A stretch of 11,451 bases of DNA from Candidatus Cloacimonadota bacterium (GCA_027318525.1 DAHVPA010000044.1:1-11451), one strand, 5' to 3'. Shown: positions 1 to 8,899, counted from the first letter of the stretch. Program-made: numbers and translations. The notes: generated by a model from the letters alone, not told the origin.

Positions 1-89
1 CTGCTTTACCGAATTTACAGCAAAACTTACTCAAAACCAGCATAATGCAAGCAGACAAATACCTTATTTTAATAGCGAAACCTCTTTTG

Positions 90-223
90 GCTCCCTTTTG
101 CCGAAGTATATCAAAAGCATTACAAAAGTATATCAAATGTATATTAAAAGTATTTAAGTATACATTTAAAGTATATTAGTATAACATTTGATATATATTT
201 GTAATAGATTGGTTAAAGGGAGC
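90..223. repeat. Imperfect AT-rich palindrome upstream of the kinase operon
   Basis: The outer arms are a perfect 9-bp inverted repeat, GCTCCCTTT at 90-98 and AAAGGGAGC at 215-223. Inside lies a longer imperfect pair, 119-147 against 176-205. It contains a perfect 12-bp core, TATATCAAATGT at 129-140 and ACATTTGATATA at 184-195, and ATTACAAA at 119-126 opposite TTTGTAAT at 198-205. The centre holds the palindrome GTATAC (158-163). The left arm is longer because it carries an extra repeat unit. No clear target-site duplication flanks the structure, so a miniature transposable element is possible but not shown. It could instead be a multi-site protein-binding region or a cruciform-forming sequence. 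Confidence 0.6.
104..190. repeat. Four tandem ~22-bp iteron-like repeats (AAGTATAT...)
   Basis: Units begin with AAGTAT at 104, 126, 148 and 169, so spacings are 22, 22 and 21 bp, close to two helical turns. Units 1 and 2 share AAGTATATCAAA exactly. Units 3 and 4 share AAGTAT, AGTATA and CATTT blocks and differ by two substitutions and one inserted base. A half-unit AGTATA recurs 8-9 bases after the start of units 3 and 4. Even phasing suggests cooperative protein binding on one face of the helix, as for iterons or regulator arrays, but no binder is identifiable. The units are too short and there are no unique spacers, so this is not a CRISPR array. Confidence 0.6.
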
Positions 224-403
224 TTGATTAGATCAGATAGTAGGAAGTTATGGTATTGGATATATTCCAGTAGGGTAATAAGTTGTTTTTTTTAAGAATG
301 GAGGTAATTGATATTGGGCATTGTGAGGAGTAACCTGTTTATGAATGACAGGAGGTTAAAACAGAGAGCGGCATCCGAGTATCGCTTATGAAACTGATTT
401 GAC
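224..403. other. Gene-free leader-like stretch with small ORFs and SD-like motifs
   Basis: No convincing gene is visible. There is a T8 run at 286-293. Three Shine-Dalgarno-like motifs follow: GGAGG at 300-304, AGGAG at 326-330 and AGGAGG at 350-355. Tiny ORFs associated with the first two are an 11-codon ATG ORF at 298-333 and a TTG-started frame at 314-391 that contains an in-frame ATG at 341 (16 codons). Short inverted repeats CCTGT/ACAGG (334-338 with 348-352) and CTGTTT/AAACAG (335-340 with 359-364) overlap and would be mutually exclusive hairpins. This could be a transcribed leader if the operon promoter lies upstream, or simply untranscribed spacer. Confidence 0.3.
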
Positions 404-433
404 TTGACATAATTATACATTGAAAATCATAGA
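404..433 (+). promoter_or_regulatory. Possible sigma70-like promoter of the kinase operon
   Basis: A perfect TTGACA -35 hexamer lies at 404-409. The -10 partner is poor: CATAGA at 428-433 with an 18-bp spacer matches TATAAT at only three positions. A better -10-like hexamer, TATACA at 414-419, sits too close to this -35 and would need another upstream element. The position, about 30 bp before the start codon, is suitable for the operon. Promoter consensus in this lineage is unknown to me. Confidence 0.25.
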
Positions 434-453
434 AAGATAGAAAAATATGCTTT

Positions 454-458
454 AAGGG
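454..458 (+). promoter_or_regulatory. Weak ribosome binding site before the dual kinase
   Basis: AAGGG lies six bases ahead of the ATG at 465. It is a modest Shine-Dalgarno match but correctly spaced, and it supports ATG 465 as the start. That start also places the kinase glycine-rich loop at residues 14-21, the usual distance from the N terminus for this family. Confidence 0.4.
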
Positions 459-464
459 TTTGTT

Positions 465-3400
465 ATGATTATTGACCATAGATATGAAGTAATAGAAAGC
501 TTCGGTTCCGGCGCTTGGAGCAATGTCTATAAAGTTAAGGATATCCGCAGTAATAATCTTTTCACGATAAAGCTGTTTCAATATCTGTCATCAGCTGATT
601 TCTACTCCAGAATGCGAGCTGAAGACATGCACCACATCACGAAAATAAGTCATCCCAATCTGTCAAAGATAGTGGATTTTGGGCATGTGGGAGACCATAT
701 CTATACTTTGGCGGAATATTATGATGGCATTTCCCTTGCCAATTTCAAGTTCCGCAAGTCACAACTCCGGCTTTTATATGACATAATAATCCAGATTACT
801 TATGCCCTGGATGAATTGCATGAGCAGGATATCATCCACAAAGACCTAAAACCTGAAAACGTGCTCTACAAAATTGAAAAGAACAAGGTCGAGCTGAAAG
901 TAATAGACTTTGGATTTAATAAAACTGATTCGATAAACAACCCTCAAAGCATCACCGGCTCGTTGCCATACATAGCACCCGAAGTCTTTTCCAATGGGAC
1001 ATATTCCCGTAAGAGCGATTACTATTCTCTGGGAGTGCTGTTGTATAGAATCACTACGGGCAGTTTACCTTTTACTGTCGAGCAGGTTAATTCGCTTACG
1101 ACCGGGATGCAGCAGTATTTTATTCCCAAGTTCCCATCAGAATTAAATCCGGATATCCCGCCTGCATTGGAAAAGTTTATACTGAGGTGTCTGGAACGGC
1201 ATCCGGACAATCGATTTGATTCAGCTGACGATATTATCAATTACGTAAATCGAATCCAGGATGTAGACTATCCTTATTCACATCAATGGACAATGCTAAA
1301 CAGATTACAAAATAATGATTACATCTCAAGGCAAAATCTTAGCCATCAATTGCTGGAATACCTCGATAGTATGGAGAATAGCAATGGGAAACTGGTTTCC
1401 CTGCTTGGCAGCGAAGGCATGGGTAAAGACAGCATCGTGTCGCTCTTTCGTTACCATTTGCTGACTGGAAAGTTTTTTTTGTTTGATTACAATTGCACCA
1501 AAACAGACCACGAGCCTTTTTTCGCGCTTATTAAAGAGTTTACTCAATCTATGAGCAAGGATGTTTTGGAGCGATATGAAGAATTGAAAGCGATCTCTGA
1601 GAAGTTCAGCAAATATCTTTATACTTCACCTCAGGAAGCCAAGAAGATTACGCAAAATCAGGAAGAATTACGCACAGATTTCCAATCTGTGAGAAATCTC
1701 CTTGTTGAGCTCTCCAAAGAAAAACCAATAATCTTTATAGTGAGGAACGCTCATTTCATTCATAAGCATACTATTGATTTCATCAATTATATCTCATCGA
1801 CCCTGATTGAAAATAGGATAATGATACTCCTGTCCTTTAATGATTACCAGAAAATCCGCCAGATACAACACACAATCGTAATACAGGTTCCGGCTCTGAC
1901 TGCTCAGGAATCTAAAGATTATCTTGAAAAGCTGCTCAATACCAGAATCAGCAAAGAAAATAGTGATAAACTTTGGAAATTATCAGCCGGAAACCCTTAT
2001 TTTATGCGTGAAATCCTGATCGATCTCGTGCAAAAGAAAAAAATGGTAATTGATCCGGAACCAAGATTTACAGCTGAAACTAGCGACCTGAAACTACCAA
2101 GGAAATTAATCATAAATGCCATTTCCAGAATCTCTCATGTCAAGCATGAGTATGGGGATTTCATGCGTTTGCTTTCTGTGGTCGGTCCTCCATTAACATA
2201 TGAGATAATCAGTCAGGTCCTTGGCTTGAATGAAAGAGAGCTCTATGAATTCCTGGATGAAGCACTGTTTAATGAAATACTTGTTAAAAAAGGTAACACG
2301 CTATCTTTTAATTATCAGGAAGTAAAAGAAAACCTGGTTAATGAACTAGATCCTTCAACGCAAAAGAAAGTTTCAGATGCAGTCATTTCTTTCTTTACTG
2401 ATAAACGGATAACAGATGTAGAAACTTGCCAGGGACTAATATATAACTCCCTGCTCAGCGACAACCTGACAGCGCAAAGAGTATATTCGATAGAACTGCT
2501 AAGGCTTTTTGAAGACATCAATGACCAAAAGCGTTCATTGGAGACAATCTACAACATTTTGAAGATTGATTTCAAGATGCTCAAACGACTGCCTAAAAGT
2601 GAATTATTAAAAGATTTATCCAGTCTCCAAGATAAACTGGAGATTACAGGAATGGTAAACATCCCGGACGACATCATCCAGAACATAAAGAAGATAGATG
2701 ATGTCTTTGAAAAGCACTTTCTACTGGGCACAGTCTTTTATCTACAAGGCAAAATCAAACAAGCGAAAACCAGCTTCACAAAAGCGATGAAATTGGCAGT
2801 AACCGGAAAAAACAAAATACTGGCGTGGTTTTACTTTATCCAGATTTATTCCCAGACAGATGTGGATAAAATGCATGAGTATTTAAACAATCTATCCGTC
2901 CAAACCCTTCCGGCAGAATTCAAGATATCATACTATGACAGGCTTGCTCTCTATTATAAACTTAAAGGAGATGTCTACAAATCCATCCAAATCTCTGAGG
3001 ACTTTATCTCGGAATTACCTTCCTCGCAAGATTACCGTATCCTACTTAAAATGGCTTCACTTCATAACAATTTGGGAGTAAGTTATAGCTCCATAAAAAA
3101 CATTGAAGAGGCTCAGTCACATTTCAATATCGCTCTTTCAATCTGGAAAAGATTTAACATCAACAGACACCTGGCACTGATTTATAACAACCTCGCAGAT
3201 CTTTATCTCAAACAGGGGATTACTACAACTTCAATTTCATATTCTCAAAAAGGATTTGAGATGGCTAAGGAATTGGGACTGAAAATCATTATGTCATTAG
3301 CTCAGCTCAATCTTGGAGAAGCTTATATCAAAACTGGCGAATTCCAGCAATCAGAGTATTGCTTGAACCAAGCTCGAGAACTATTGAAAGAAGTAAACAG

Positions 3401-5939
3401 TGATAGATTTCAGGCATCCATCACATATAATTTGGCATTGGCGAAAAGTAAGATAAAAGGATTTAAGTATTACCACTCATTTATAGAAAAACAAGAGCCG
3501 GACTTGATCAAAGGTGTTATCAAAGAGTTAAACCCTTTGGTAAAAACTTATCTATATTATCTGTATGAACTGGGTCATGTGACAAAACTGGAAAGAATTA
3601 TCAGAAAAAATGCCCATATCAATTATCATGAGATTCACGAGGATGAATTCTATTTCAATACCTTAAGTTTGATAGCAATGCTTAAAAAAGATTATACTCA
3701 AGCTTTGGATTATCTGAAGTCAGCAGAAAAATATGCTGGTGCAGTTAACAACCACTATGCACTAACTGTGTTTCATGTTTCAGAGATAGAATGTTATATC
3801 GGATTAAAACAATACGAGAAGGCGGATGAACTGATTGACATGGCATCGGAAATAGCTGAGAAGTATAAATACAAGTATTGGGAATTGACACTGCGGTATT
3901 TGAAGATGCATATCCTATTAGCAGAGCCGGAATATCCTGTCCGGTTAGTATTGAGAGAACTTAACGAATTGGAAGAGGAGTCCAAATCCAGGGAGTATTT
4001 TCTTCTCAGAACCAAGATACTGCTACTTAAGATTAAAACTCTGATTACTTACAGAGCTGAAACTGAAGCAACTGAACAACTTAATCTTTACCATAGATAT
4101 GTAATAGAGAATTCTTCAGGAATCCCGGATGAAGATAAAAAGCACTATCTGAGTGAAGTGTATCAAAATAAAAAAACAATTAGTGACCTTAACACAGATA
4201 ACATAGCAATAAGATATCCATACATCAAGTCCAATTGGCTTGACTTGCAGTACAACCTTATGAGCATTAAAAATACTGACAGAGTCAAGTTTTTCATAGA
4301 AAAAGGTATCAAAGATCTGTTTGCTCCCTGGCATTATAAGATAATGCTCTATGGTAATACCAGAAACACTTATGAGATGTTTATAGGAGATATCTCCAAA
4401 GCCGACTTTTTGATTACTTCAGATGTCTTTAACGACATTGAGAAAGCTTTTCAGGAAGACACTGTGTCGCTGTTAAAATCAGAGTCCTCGCATATAATGA
4501 TAGTTCCCTTACAAATCAAGTATCATAAAATTGGATTTTTGATCATAGCTGATAAAAACGAACTGGACTATACTAAATTCGAGCTTAGCCTGGTTAAGTC
4601 AGTAAAGACACATCTTACTAATCTTATCATCCGCATCCAAGATTATGCTGAAGTATCAGAAAAAGTCAATTTAATGAATAAACTGATGTCACTGACCCAT
4701 TCTCTAATAAAAATAATGGATATTAGAACTCTGGAAAACGAGATTGTCTCAGCAGGAATAGATATGACTGGGAGTTCGCGAGGTTTTCTGATAAAAAGAG
4801 AAGAAGATGGAAATTATACCTATCAAGTTGCCCTTGATGATAAAAAAGCACCACTTCCTGCTAATGCAGTAATCAGTAAAACAGTATTGATGGATTGTCA
4901 GCAAAGTAAAAATATGGTCTTTACATACAATGCTGTAGAAGATAATCGTTACAAGAATTCAATCAGTGTTCAGGATTATAAATTCCATTCAATCTTTTGT
5001 GCACCTATAATTGTTAGTGATTCAATCTATGGACTCATCTATCTTGATAACTTTCTGGATAATTCCAAACCTATGAACCTCAACTCAGAAATCATAACTC
5101 TGTTAATCGATCAGATTTGTGTTGCCATCAAAAATGCCCTGCAATACAATTCCATTTTGCAAAGCAGTCAGGAATTGCAGTCTCTAGAGCTGCTCAAAGA
5201 TGAATTTATGGCAATCATCTCTCATGAATTAAACACGCCTTTGACAACCTTACAGGGTTATGTGTCCAGATTAAAACGTAATTTATTCGCTGATGAAGAA
5301 GAACGCAATGATATAATGATAAGGATTGAAAATAGCATAAAAAAACTGATTCTGACCACAAATGACATCATTACCATGAACAACTACAACTTAAAGAAAG
5401 AACTCCCGAAAGTACCTTTAAACATCGCAGATATTATTAATCTGATTAAACACGAGATCGAGATTGTCTCAAGACATAGAAACATGATAATAAAAGAAGA
5501 AGCTACTACCGATTTACCATTGCTGGAAGGAAACTGGGAAGCACTGCATCTGATGATTTATAACATTGTGCTGAATGCTATAAGATTTACTAATGACTTT
5601 GGGACGATTAATATCGGAGTAAGGAAGTCTGCTTTCCAGGAAGAGAAGATAAATAATCGTGAGACCCTGGTTATTTACGTTCAAGACAATGGTATAGGTA
5701 TACCTGCTTCACAGATTAAAAATGTATTCAGAAAGTTCTATGAAGTGAATGAGATTTATGCCCATAAGTCTGGAACTGTAGAATATCGCTCCAGCGGTCT
5801 TGGACTTGGATTATCAACTTCGAAGAGAATTGCTGAATTACATCAAGGCAAAATCTGGATCAAAAGCAAAGAAAATGAGGGAACAACAGTCTTTATCAGT
5901 CTTCCTATCAAGGACACTAAAGAGAGAAAACAAAAATGA
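465..5939 (+). CDS. Giant Ser/Thr kinase - ATPase-like - TPR - GAF - sensor histidine kinase
   Basis: This 1824-aa protein has the architecture annotated elsewhere as trifunctional Ser/Thr kinase / ATP-binding protein / sensor histidine kinase, like cyanobacterial HstK-type proteins. The kinase domain (about 7-265) has the loop GSGAWSNV (14-21), K36, the catalytic loop HKDLKPEN (125-132), DFG (148-150) and APE (171-173). An AAA_16/STAND-like module (about 285-525) keeps the LSAGNPYFMREIL motif (507-519) but has a defective Walker A (GKD at 320-322) and no Walker B acid (VRNAH, 426-430). TPR-type helices span about 745-1215. A degenerate GAF-like region (about 1275-1390) precedes a clearer GAF (about 1405-1560). 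The histidine kinase core follows: HisKA with H1587 in SHELNTPLT, N box near N1704, G1 DNGIGIP (1741-1747), F box (1755-1758) and G2 GLGLGL (1778-1783). No membrane segment, signal peptide, receiver or DNA-binding domain is visible, so it is predicted cytosolic. It overlaps the next gene by 4 bp. Its input signal and phosphoacceptors are unknown. Confidence 0.93.
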   Translation: MIIDHRYEVIESFGSGAWSNVYKVKDIRSNNLFTIKLFQYLSSADFYSRMRAEDMHHITKISHPNLSKIVDFGHVGDHIYTLAEYYDGISLANFKFRKSQLRLLYDIIIQITYALDELHEQDIIHKDLKPENVLYKIEKNKVELKVIDFGFNKTDSINNPQSITGSLPYIAPEVFSNGTYSRKSDYYSLGVLLYRITTGSLPFTVEQVNSLTTGMQQYFIPKFPSELNPDIPPALEKFILRCLERHPDNRFDSADDIINYVNRIQDVDYPYSHQWTMLNRLQNNDYISRQNLSHQLLEYLDSMENSNGKLVSLLGSEGMGKDSIVSLFRYHLLTGKFFLFDYNCTKTDHEPFFALIKEFTQSMSKDVLERYEELKAISEKFSKYLYTSPQEAKKITQNQEELRTDFQSVRNLLVELSKEKPIIFIVRNAHFIHKHTIDFINYISSTLIENRIMILLSFNDYQKIRQIQHTIVIQVPALTAQESKDYLEKLLNTRISKENSDKLWKLSAGNPYFMREILIDLVQKKKMVIDPEPRFTAETSDLKLPRKLIINAISRISHVKHEYGDFMRLLSVVGPPLTYEIISQVLGLNERELYEFLDEALFNEILVKKGNTLSFNYQEVKENLVNELDPSTQKKVSDAVISFFTDKRITDVETCQGLIYNSLLSDNLTAQRVYSIELLRLFEDINDQKRSLETIYNILKIDFKMLKRLPKSELLKDLSSLQDKLEITGMVNIPDDIIQNIKKIDDVFEKHFLLGTVFYLQGKIKQAKTSFTKAMKLAVTGKNKILAWFYFIQIYSQTDVDKMHEYLNNLSVQTLPAEFKISYYDRLALYYKLKGDVYKSIQISEDFISELPSSQDYRILLKMASLHNNLGVSYSSIKNIEEAQSHFNIALSIWKRFNINRHLALIYNNLADLYLKQGITTTSISYSQKGFEMAKELGLKIIMSLAQLNLGEAYIKTGEFQQSEYCLNQARELLKEVNSDRFQASITYNLALAKSKIKGFKYYHSFIEKQEPDLIKGVIKELNPLVKTYLYYLYELGHVTKLERIIRKNAHINYHEIHEDEFYFNTLSLIAMLKKDYTQALDYLKSAEKYAGAVNNHYALTVFHVSEIECYIGLKQYEKADELIDMASEIAEKYKYKYWELTLRYLKMHILLAEPEYPVRLVLRELNELEEESKSREYFLLRTKILLLKIKTLITYRAETEATEQLNLYHRYVIENSSGIPDEDKKHYLSEVYQNKKTISDLNTDNIAIRYPYIKSNWLDLQYNLMSIKNTDRVKFFIEKGIKDLFAPWHYKIMLYGNTRNTYEMFIGDISKADFLITSDVFNDIEKAFQEDTVSLLKSESSHIMIVPLQIKYHKIGFLIIADKNELDYTKFELSLVKSVKTHLTNLIIRIQDYAEVSEKVNLMNKLMSLTHSLIKIMDIRTLENEIVSAGIDMTGSSRGFLIKREEDGNYTYQVALDDKKAPLPANAVISKTVLMDCQQSKNMVFTYNAVEDNRYKNSISVQDYKFHSIFCAPIIVSDSIYGLIYLDNFLDNSKPMNLNSEIITLLIDQICVAIKNALQYNSILQSSQELQSLELLKDEFMAIISHELNTPLTTLQGYVSRLKRNLFADEEERNDIMIRIENSIKKLILTTNDIITMNNYNLKKELPKVPLNIADIINLIKHEIEIVSRHRNMIIKEEATTDLPLLEGNWEALHLMIYNIVLNAIRFTNDFGTINIGVRKSAFQEEKINNRETLVIYVQDNGIGIPASQIKNVFRKFYEVNEIYAHKSGTVEYRSSGLGLGLSTSKRIAELHQGKIWIKSKENEGTTVFISLPIKDTKERKQK

Positions 5940-8896
5940 AACACCATGCATCAGTCATTAGAACCATAGTAGTAATTGTGCTTATGTTTGCTTCTTTATT
6001 TAGCCTTTGGGCGGTTTCCAAAGAAGAGAATGATCTGGTTTTCATTATCAGTCTCTACGAGCACAAACAATATGATTTGGCGAAAAAGCAGATTGCCCTA
6101 TTTGAGATTGAACATCAAAATTCAAACAAACTGAAAGACGTTATTTTCATCAAAGCCAATATTGCTTTGTTTAAAGACAATAAATCATATGCAGATAGTT
6201 TATATACCCTTTTGTTAAATGAACAATTAGACAATGAAATGCTTATTGAAATACTAATTAATAAAGCCCGGATAAAATTTGAGTCGAAAGACTATGTGTC
6301 TTCATCAAGTCTTTTATCCAGAGCAGAATTATTAGCTCTGGATTCAGAAAACAAGTTTAGGATTTACCTGCTCAAAGGTCAAATTCAATCTGAGCTGATG
6401 GATTATACATCCGCTACAACTTGCTTTGAAAAAGCTCTTGCCATTTATGATGATGATGTCAATGCTTTAAATGGGCTGTTAAATGCTTATCTTTTTATGG
6501 GTGAGATAATCCAAGCTCGCAATTTAATCGACGAATTGTTACCGAAAACGCATAGTCAACAGAAACTTATTCCAGTAATCAATACCTGGATTGACTTTCT
6601 GACATCTTTGGAAGATTTTGAGCTGGCAAAAGAATACTTGAACAGAATGAAGACAGAGACTGGATATTTGGATGAGTCGGTAACCATCAGGGCAGCCAGA
6701 CTGAATTATCTGATGAGAAACCATACAACTGCTGAAGAACTTTTGTTACAATGTTCCAATTATGTAAATTACAGTCGTTACCTTTTAGGACTGATTACTC
6801 TTGAGAAAGGATTTACGGAAAGCGCAGATTCTATATTTGCCGAGCTTTCAAAAACGACTGGACTTGATAAACCAGACTATCCTGAACCAGGGACTGATAT
6901 CAAGATAAAAAGCTGGCTGGAAAGAATAAAGATTCTATTCAATGAAGATAAAGCTGCTGCCTTGTCATTGATAGCGAATTACCTTCAATCACAAATCCAA
7001 CCTTTTAAAGACTCCTATATACTATATATCTACGGAACATTGTTGTTCCAAAGTGGGAATTACCAGGAAGCAATATCAACACTATTGAAAGTTAAGCAAC
7101 AACCTATGTCGCCCCAGATTGACCACAATGTTCAAATTATGCTGGCAGATATCTGGTTTGCAGCAAAAGTCAAAGATAATGCCAGATTCGAATACAACAG
7201 CTATTTAAATCGATATCCTCAAGGAAAATTTGTTAACCATGCTAGATTTAATCTGGCAATGATTATGTTTGAAGAAAGAAAGTATAATGAAGCAACCTTG
7301 CTTCTGCAATCAATCCGCAAGGACTCCAGCGATAGGGCAATGCTCAATAAAGCTTTGTATATGCTTGCCGAGATATCATTTTTCACATCTGATTATAACA
7401 AAGCAATAGAGCAATACGCAGATGTAGAGTCTCTATATGTTCCACTCAACAACCTTAAATTCAAGATTTCGCAGTCTTATTTCTTCCTTGAAGACTATCA
7501 CAATGCAGCAGGTTATCTCATTGGTTTGGAACCTGATGCAGAAAGCATGTTTCCAGTAACAATGCTGGATGCTAACATCCAGTTTAATTTAGGCAACTAT
7601 GAAATTGCTCTGCAGAAGTATCAAACTGCATTACCTTTTGCTAAGGATAATGCAGATAGGGATGAGGCAAATAGTTTTATCGCCCTTACGCTTTACCGGT
7701 TAAGACGTTTTGATGAAGCTTCCAAAATATATCTGATGCTTTCATCAGAAAGGGAAACACCTCAATCTTACTTGATAATGGCAGCAAAGGCGACCTATCA
7801 TGCCGGTGATCTGCAGCAAGCTTTGGGCTTGTTCCTTGAATTCATCGAACTTCATCCCGAAAGCGATTATATGAATAATGTCCTGGCAAACACTGCAGCC
7901 ATATATTATAATCTCGCAGACTATCCCAGAGCCACTGAGATTTGGCTCAGTCTGCTGAAGCGTTATCAATCATATCAATCTTTCGGTAGTGATGACCAGT
8001 TAATACTATCAGGATTGTTTTCAGGTATGCAGTGGTGTCTCAAGCAAAATCATGATCAGCAAGTACTGGATGAATTAAATAATATGATCGACGCCTTTCA
8101 ATCAGATTACATCAAGTTTGAGCTGCAATATCTCCTGCTAAAGGCATATTATGGTAATGAACAATGGAGTGATATCATCCAAATGGCAGATGATCTGAGA
8201 GCTGAATTTCCTCAAAAGGAAAATAATGAGATTCGGAAAATTGTAGCAACATCCTTGGCAGAATTACAACAACCTCAGCAAGCAGATAGCGTCTATCAGC
8301 AAATATTCCAGATTGAACCAACGGCTGACATCCTGACTGAGTGGGCAGAACTGGATTTGAAAGCCGGTAAGTCTGAAGATGCACTGACCAAACTGGATAG
8401 AGCTATGCAGTTGGAACCTTTTGCTCCGAGATTCCTGAAATTATTAGATACTTCCTATCAGTTTTTACCTGATAGTCTGAGTTCATATTGGAATCGATGG
8501 ACGGTTGCCCTGGATTCTATTCCAGACCGTGCCAGTTTCATCTGGTTAAAATGGAATTATGACCAGAAACGCTGGGAAAATGCAGCAGATATTGCCAGCT
8601 CCTTACTGTTAAATCCTGATTATCAGATTCGCTCCCAGTCCCAGCTCTTACTGGCAGAAAGTCTCTATCAGCAGCAGCTCTATTCAGATGCGATAACAGA
8701 ATTATACCGGTATATTTATCTCTATCCTGAGAATCCGGAATACCAACTCCGGGCTAAAGTGTATATAATCCGCACTTATGCTGCTTCTGGACAAAAAGTA
8801 GAAGCGGCTGCAGTGTTGTCAGAAATCCGCCCAAACCTGGATGCAGGGCTTGCAAAAGACTTGGATGCATTGGTCAATCCCATAGTGGGGGAGTAA
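5936..8896 (+). CDS. Exported large TPR-repeat protein (predicted periplasmic)
   Basis: This 986-aa protein starts with a signal peptide: basic residues (K2, H3, H4, R9), a hydrophobic stretch at about 10-24, and a likely cleavage after SLWA (residue 26). No lipobox cysteine is present. The remainder is almost all helix-turn-helix repeats of TPR/BamD type. Clear examples are GNYQEAISTLL (374-384), NHARFNLAMIMFEERKYNEA (434-453), YNKAIEQY (487-494), GNYEIALQKYQTAL (553-566), GDLQQALGLFLEFIELHPES (624-643) and GKSEDALTKLDRAMQLEP (811-828). No enzymatic motif is seen. Its start overlaps the kinase stop as ATGA (5936-5939), with a purine-rich AGAGAG nine bases upstream as the only ribosome-binding signal, so translational coupling is likely. 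The next gene follows after 3 bp. Inference: a periplasmic scaffold or assembly factor working with the downstream barrel protein. No specific family name can be assigned. Confidence 0.9.
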   Translation: MKHHASVIRTIVVIVLMFASLFSLWAVSKEENDLVFIISLYEHKQYDLAKKQIALFEIEHQNSNKLKDVIFIKANIALFKDNKSYADSLYTLLLNEQLDNEMLIEILINKARIKFESKDYVSSSSLLSRAELLALDSENKFRIYLLKGQIQSELMDYTSATTCFEKALAIYDDDVNALNGLLNAYLFMGEIIQARNLIDELLPKTHSQQKLIPVINTWIDFLTSLEDFELAKEYLNRMKTETGYLDESVTIRAARLNYLMRNHTTAEELLLQCSNYVNYSRYLLGLITLEKGFTESADSIFAELSKTTGLDKPDYPEPGTDIKIKSWLERIKILFNEDKAAALSLIANYLQSQIQPFKDSYILYIYGTLLFQSGNYQEAISTLLKVKQQPMSPQIDHNVQIMLADIWFAAKVKDNARFEYNSYLNRYPQGKFVNHARFNLAMIMFEERKYNEATLLLQSIRKDSSDRAMLNKALYMLAEISFFTSDYNKAIEQYADVESLYVPLNNLKFKISQSYFFLEDYHNAAGYLIGLEPDAESMFPVTMLDANIQFNLGNYEIALQKYQTALPFAKDNADRDEANSFIALTLYRLRRFDEASKIYLMLSSERETPQSYLIMAAKATYHAGDLQQALGLFLEFIELHPESDYMNNVLANTAAIYYNLADYPRATEIWLSLLKRYQSYQSFGSDDQLILSGLFSGMQWCLKQNHDQQVLDELNNMIDAFQSDYIKFELQYLLLKAYYGNEQWSDIIQMADDLRAEFPQKENNEIRKIVATSLAELQQPQQADSVYQQIFQIEPTADILTEWAELDLKAGKSEDALTKLDRAMQLEPFAPRFLKLLDTSYQFLPDSLSSYWNRWTVALDSIPDRASFIWLKWNYDQKRWENAADIASSLLLNPDYQIRSQSQLLLAESLYQQQLYSDAITELYRYIYLYPENPEYQLRAKVYIIRTYAASGQKVEAAAVLSEIRPNLDAGLAKDLDALVNPIVGE
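8887..8893 (+). promoter_or_regulatory. Strong ribosome binding site embedded in the TPR gene's last codons
   Basis: GGGGGAG lies six bases before the ATG at 8900 and is formed by the last Val-Gly-Glu codons of the TPR gene, immediately before its TAA stop. It fixes the start of the barrel gene. It also shows that translation of the two genes is physically linked, which suggests matched expression of the two exported proteins. Confidence 0.7.
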
Positions 8897-8899
8897 GTC

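Noticed and set aside
9..60. Fragment of an upstream gene at the window start
   Set aside because: No sustained frame with recognisable protein sequence is visible in the first 100 bases on either strand.
85..106. Hairpin TTTTGGC/GCCGAAG as a terminator of an upstream gene
   Set aside because: The 7-bp stem needs two G-U pairs and is not followed by a T run.
104..212. CRISPR array
   Set aside because: The units are contiguous, degenerate and about 22 bp with no spacers between them, and no cas genes are present.
286..293. T8 run as an intrinsic terminator
   Set aside because: No GC-rich hairpin precedes it.
339..581. 80-codon minus-strand ORF overlapping the kinase start
   Set aside because: No recognisable family, no ribosome binding site supporting it, and it overlaps the strongly supported kinase N terminus; a chance antisense frame.
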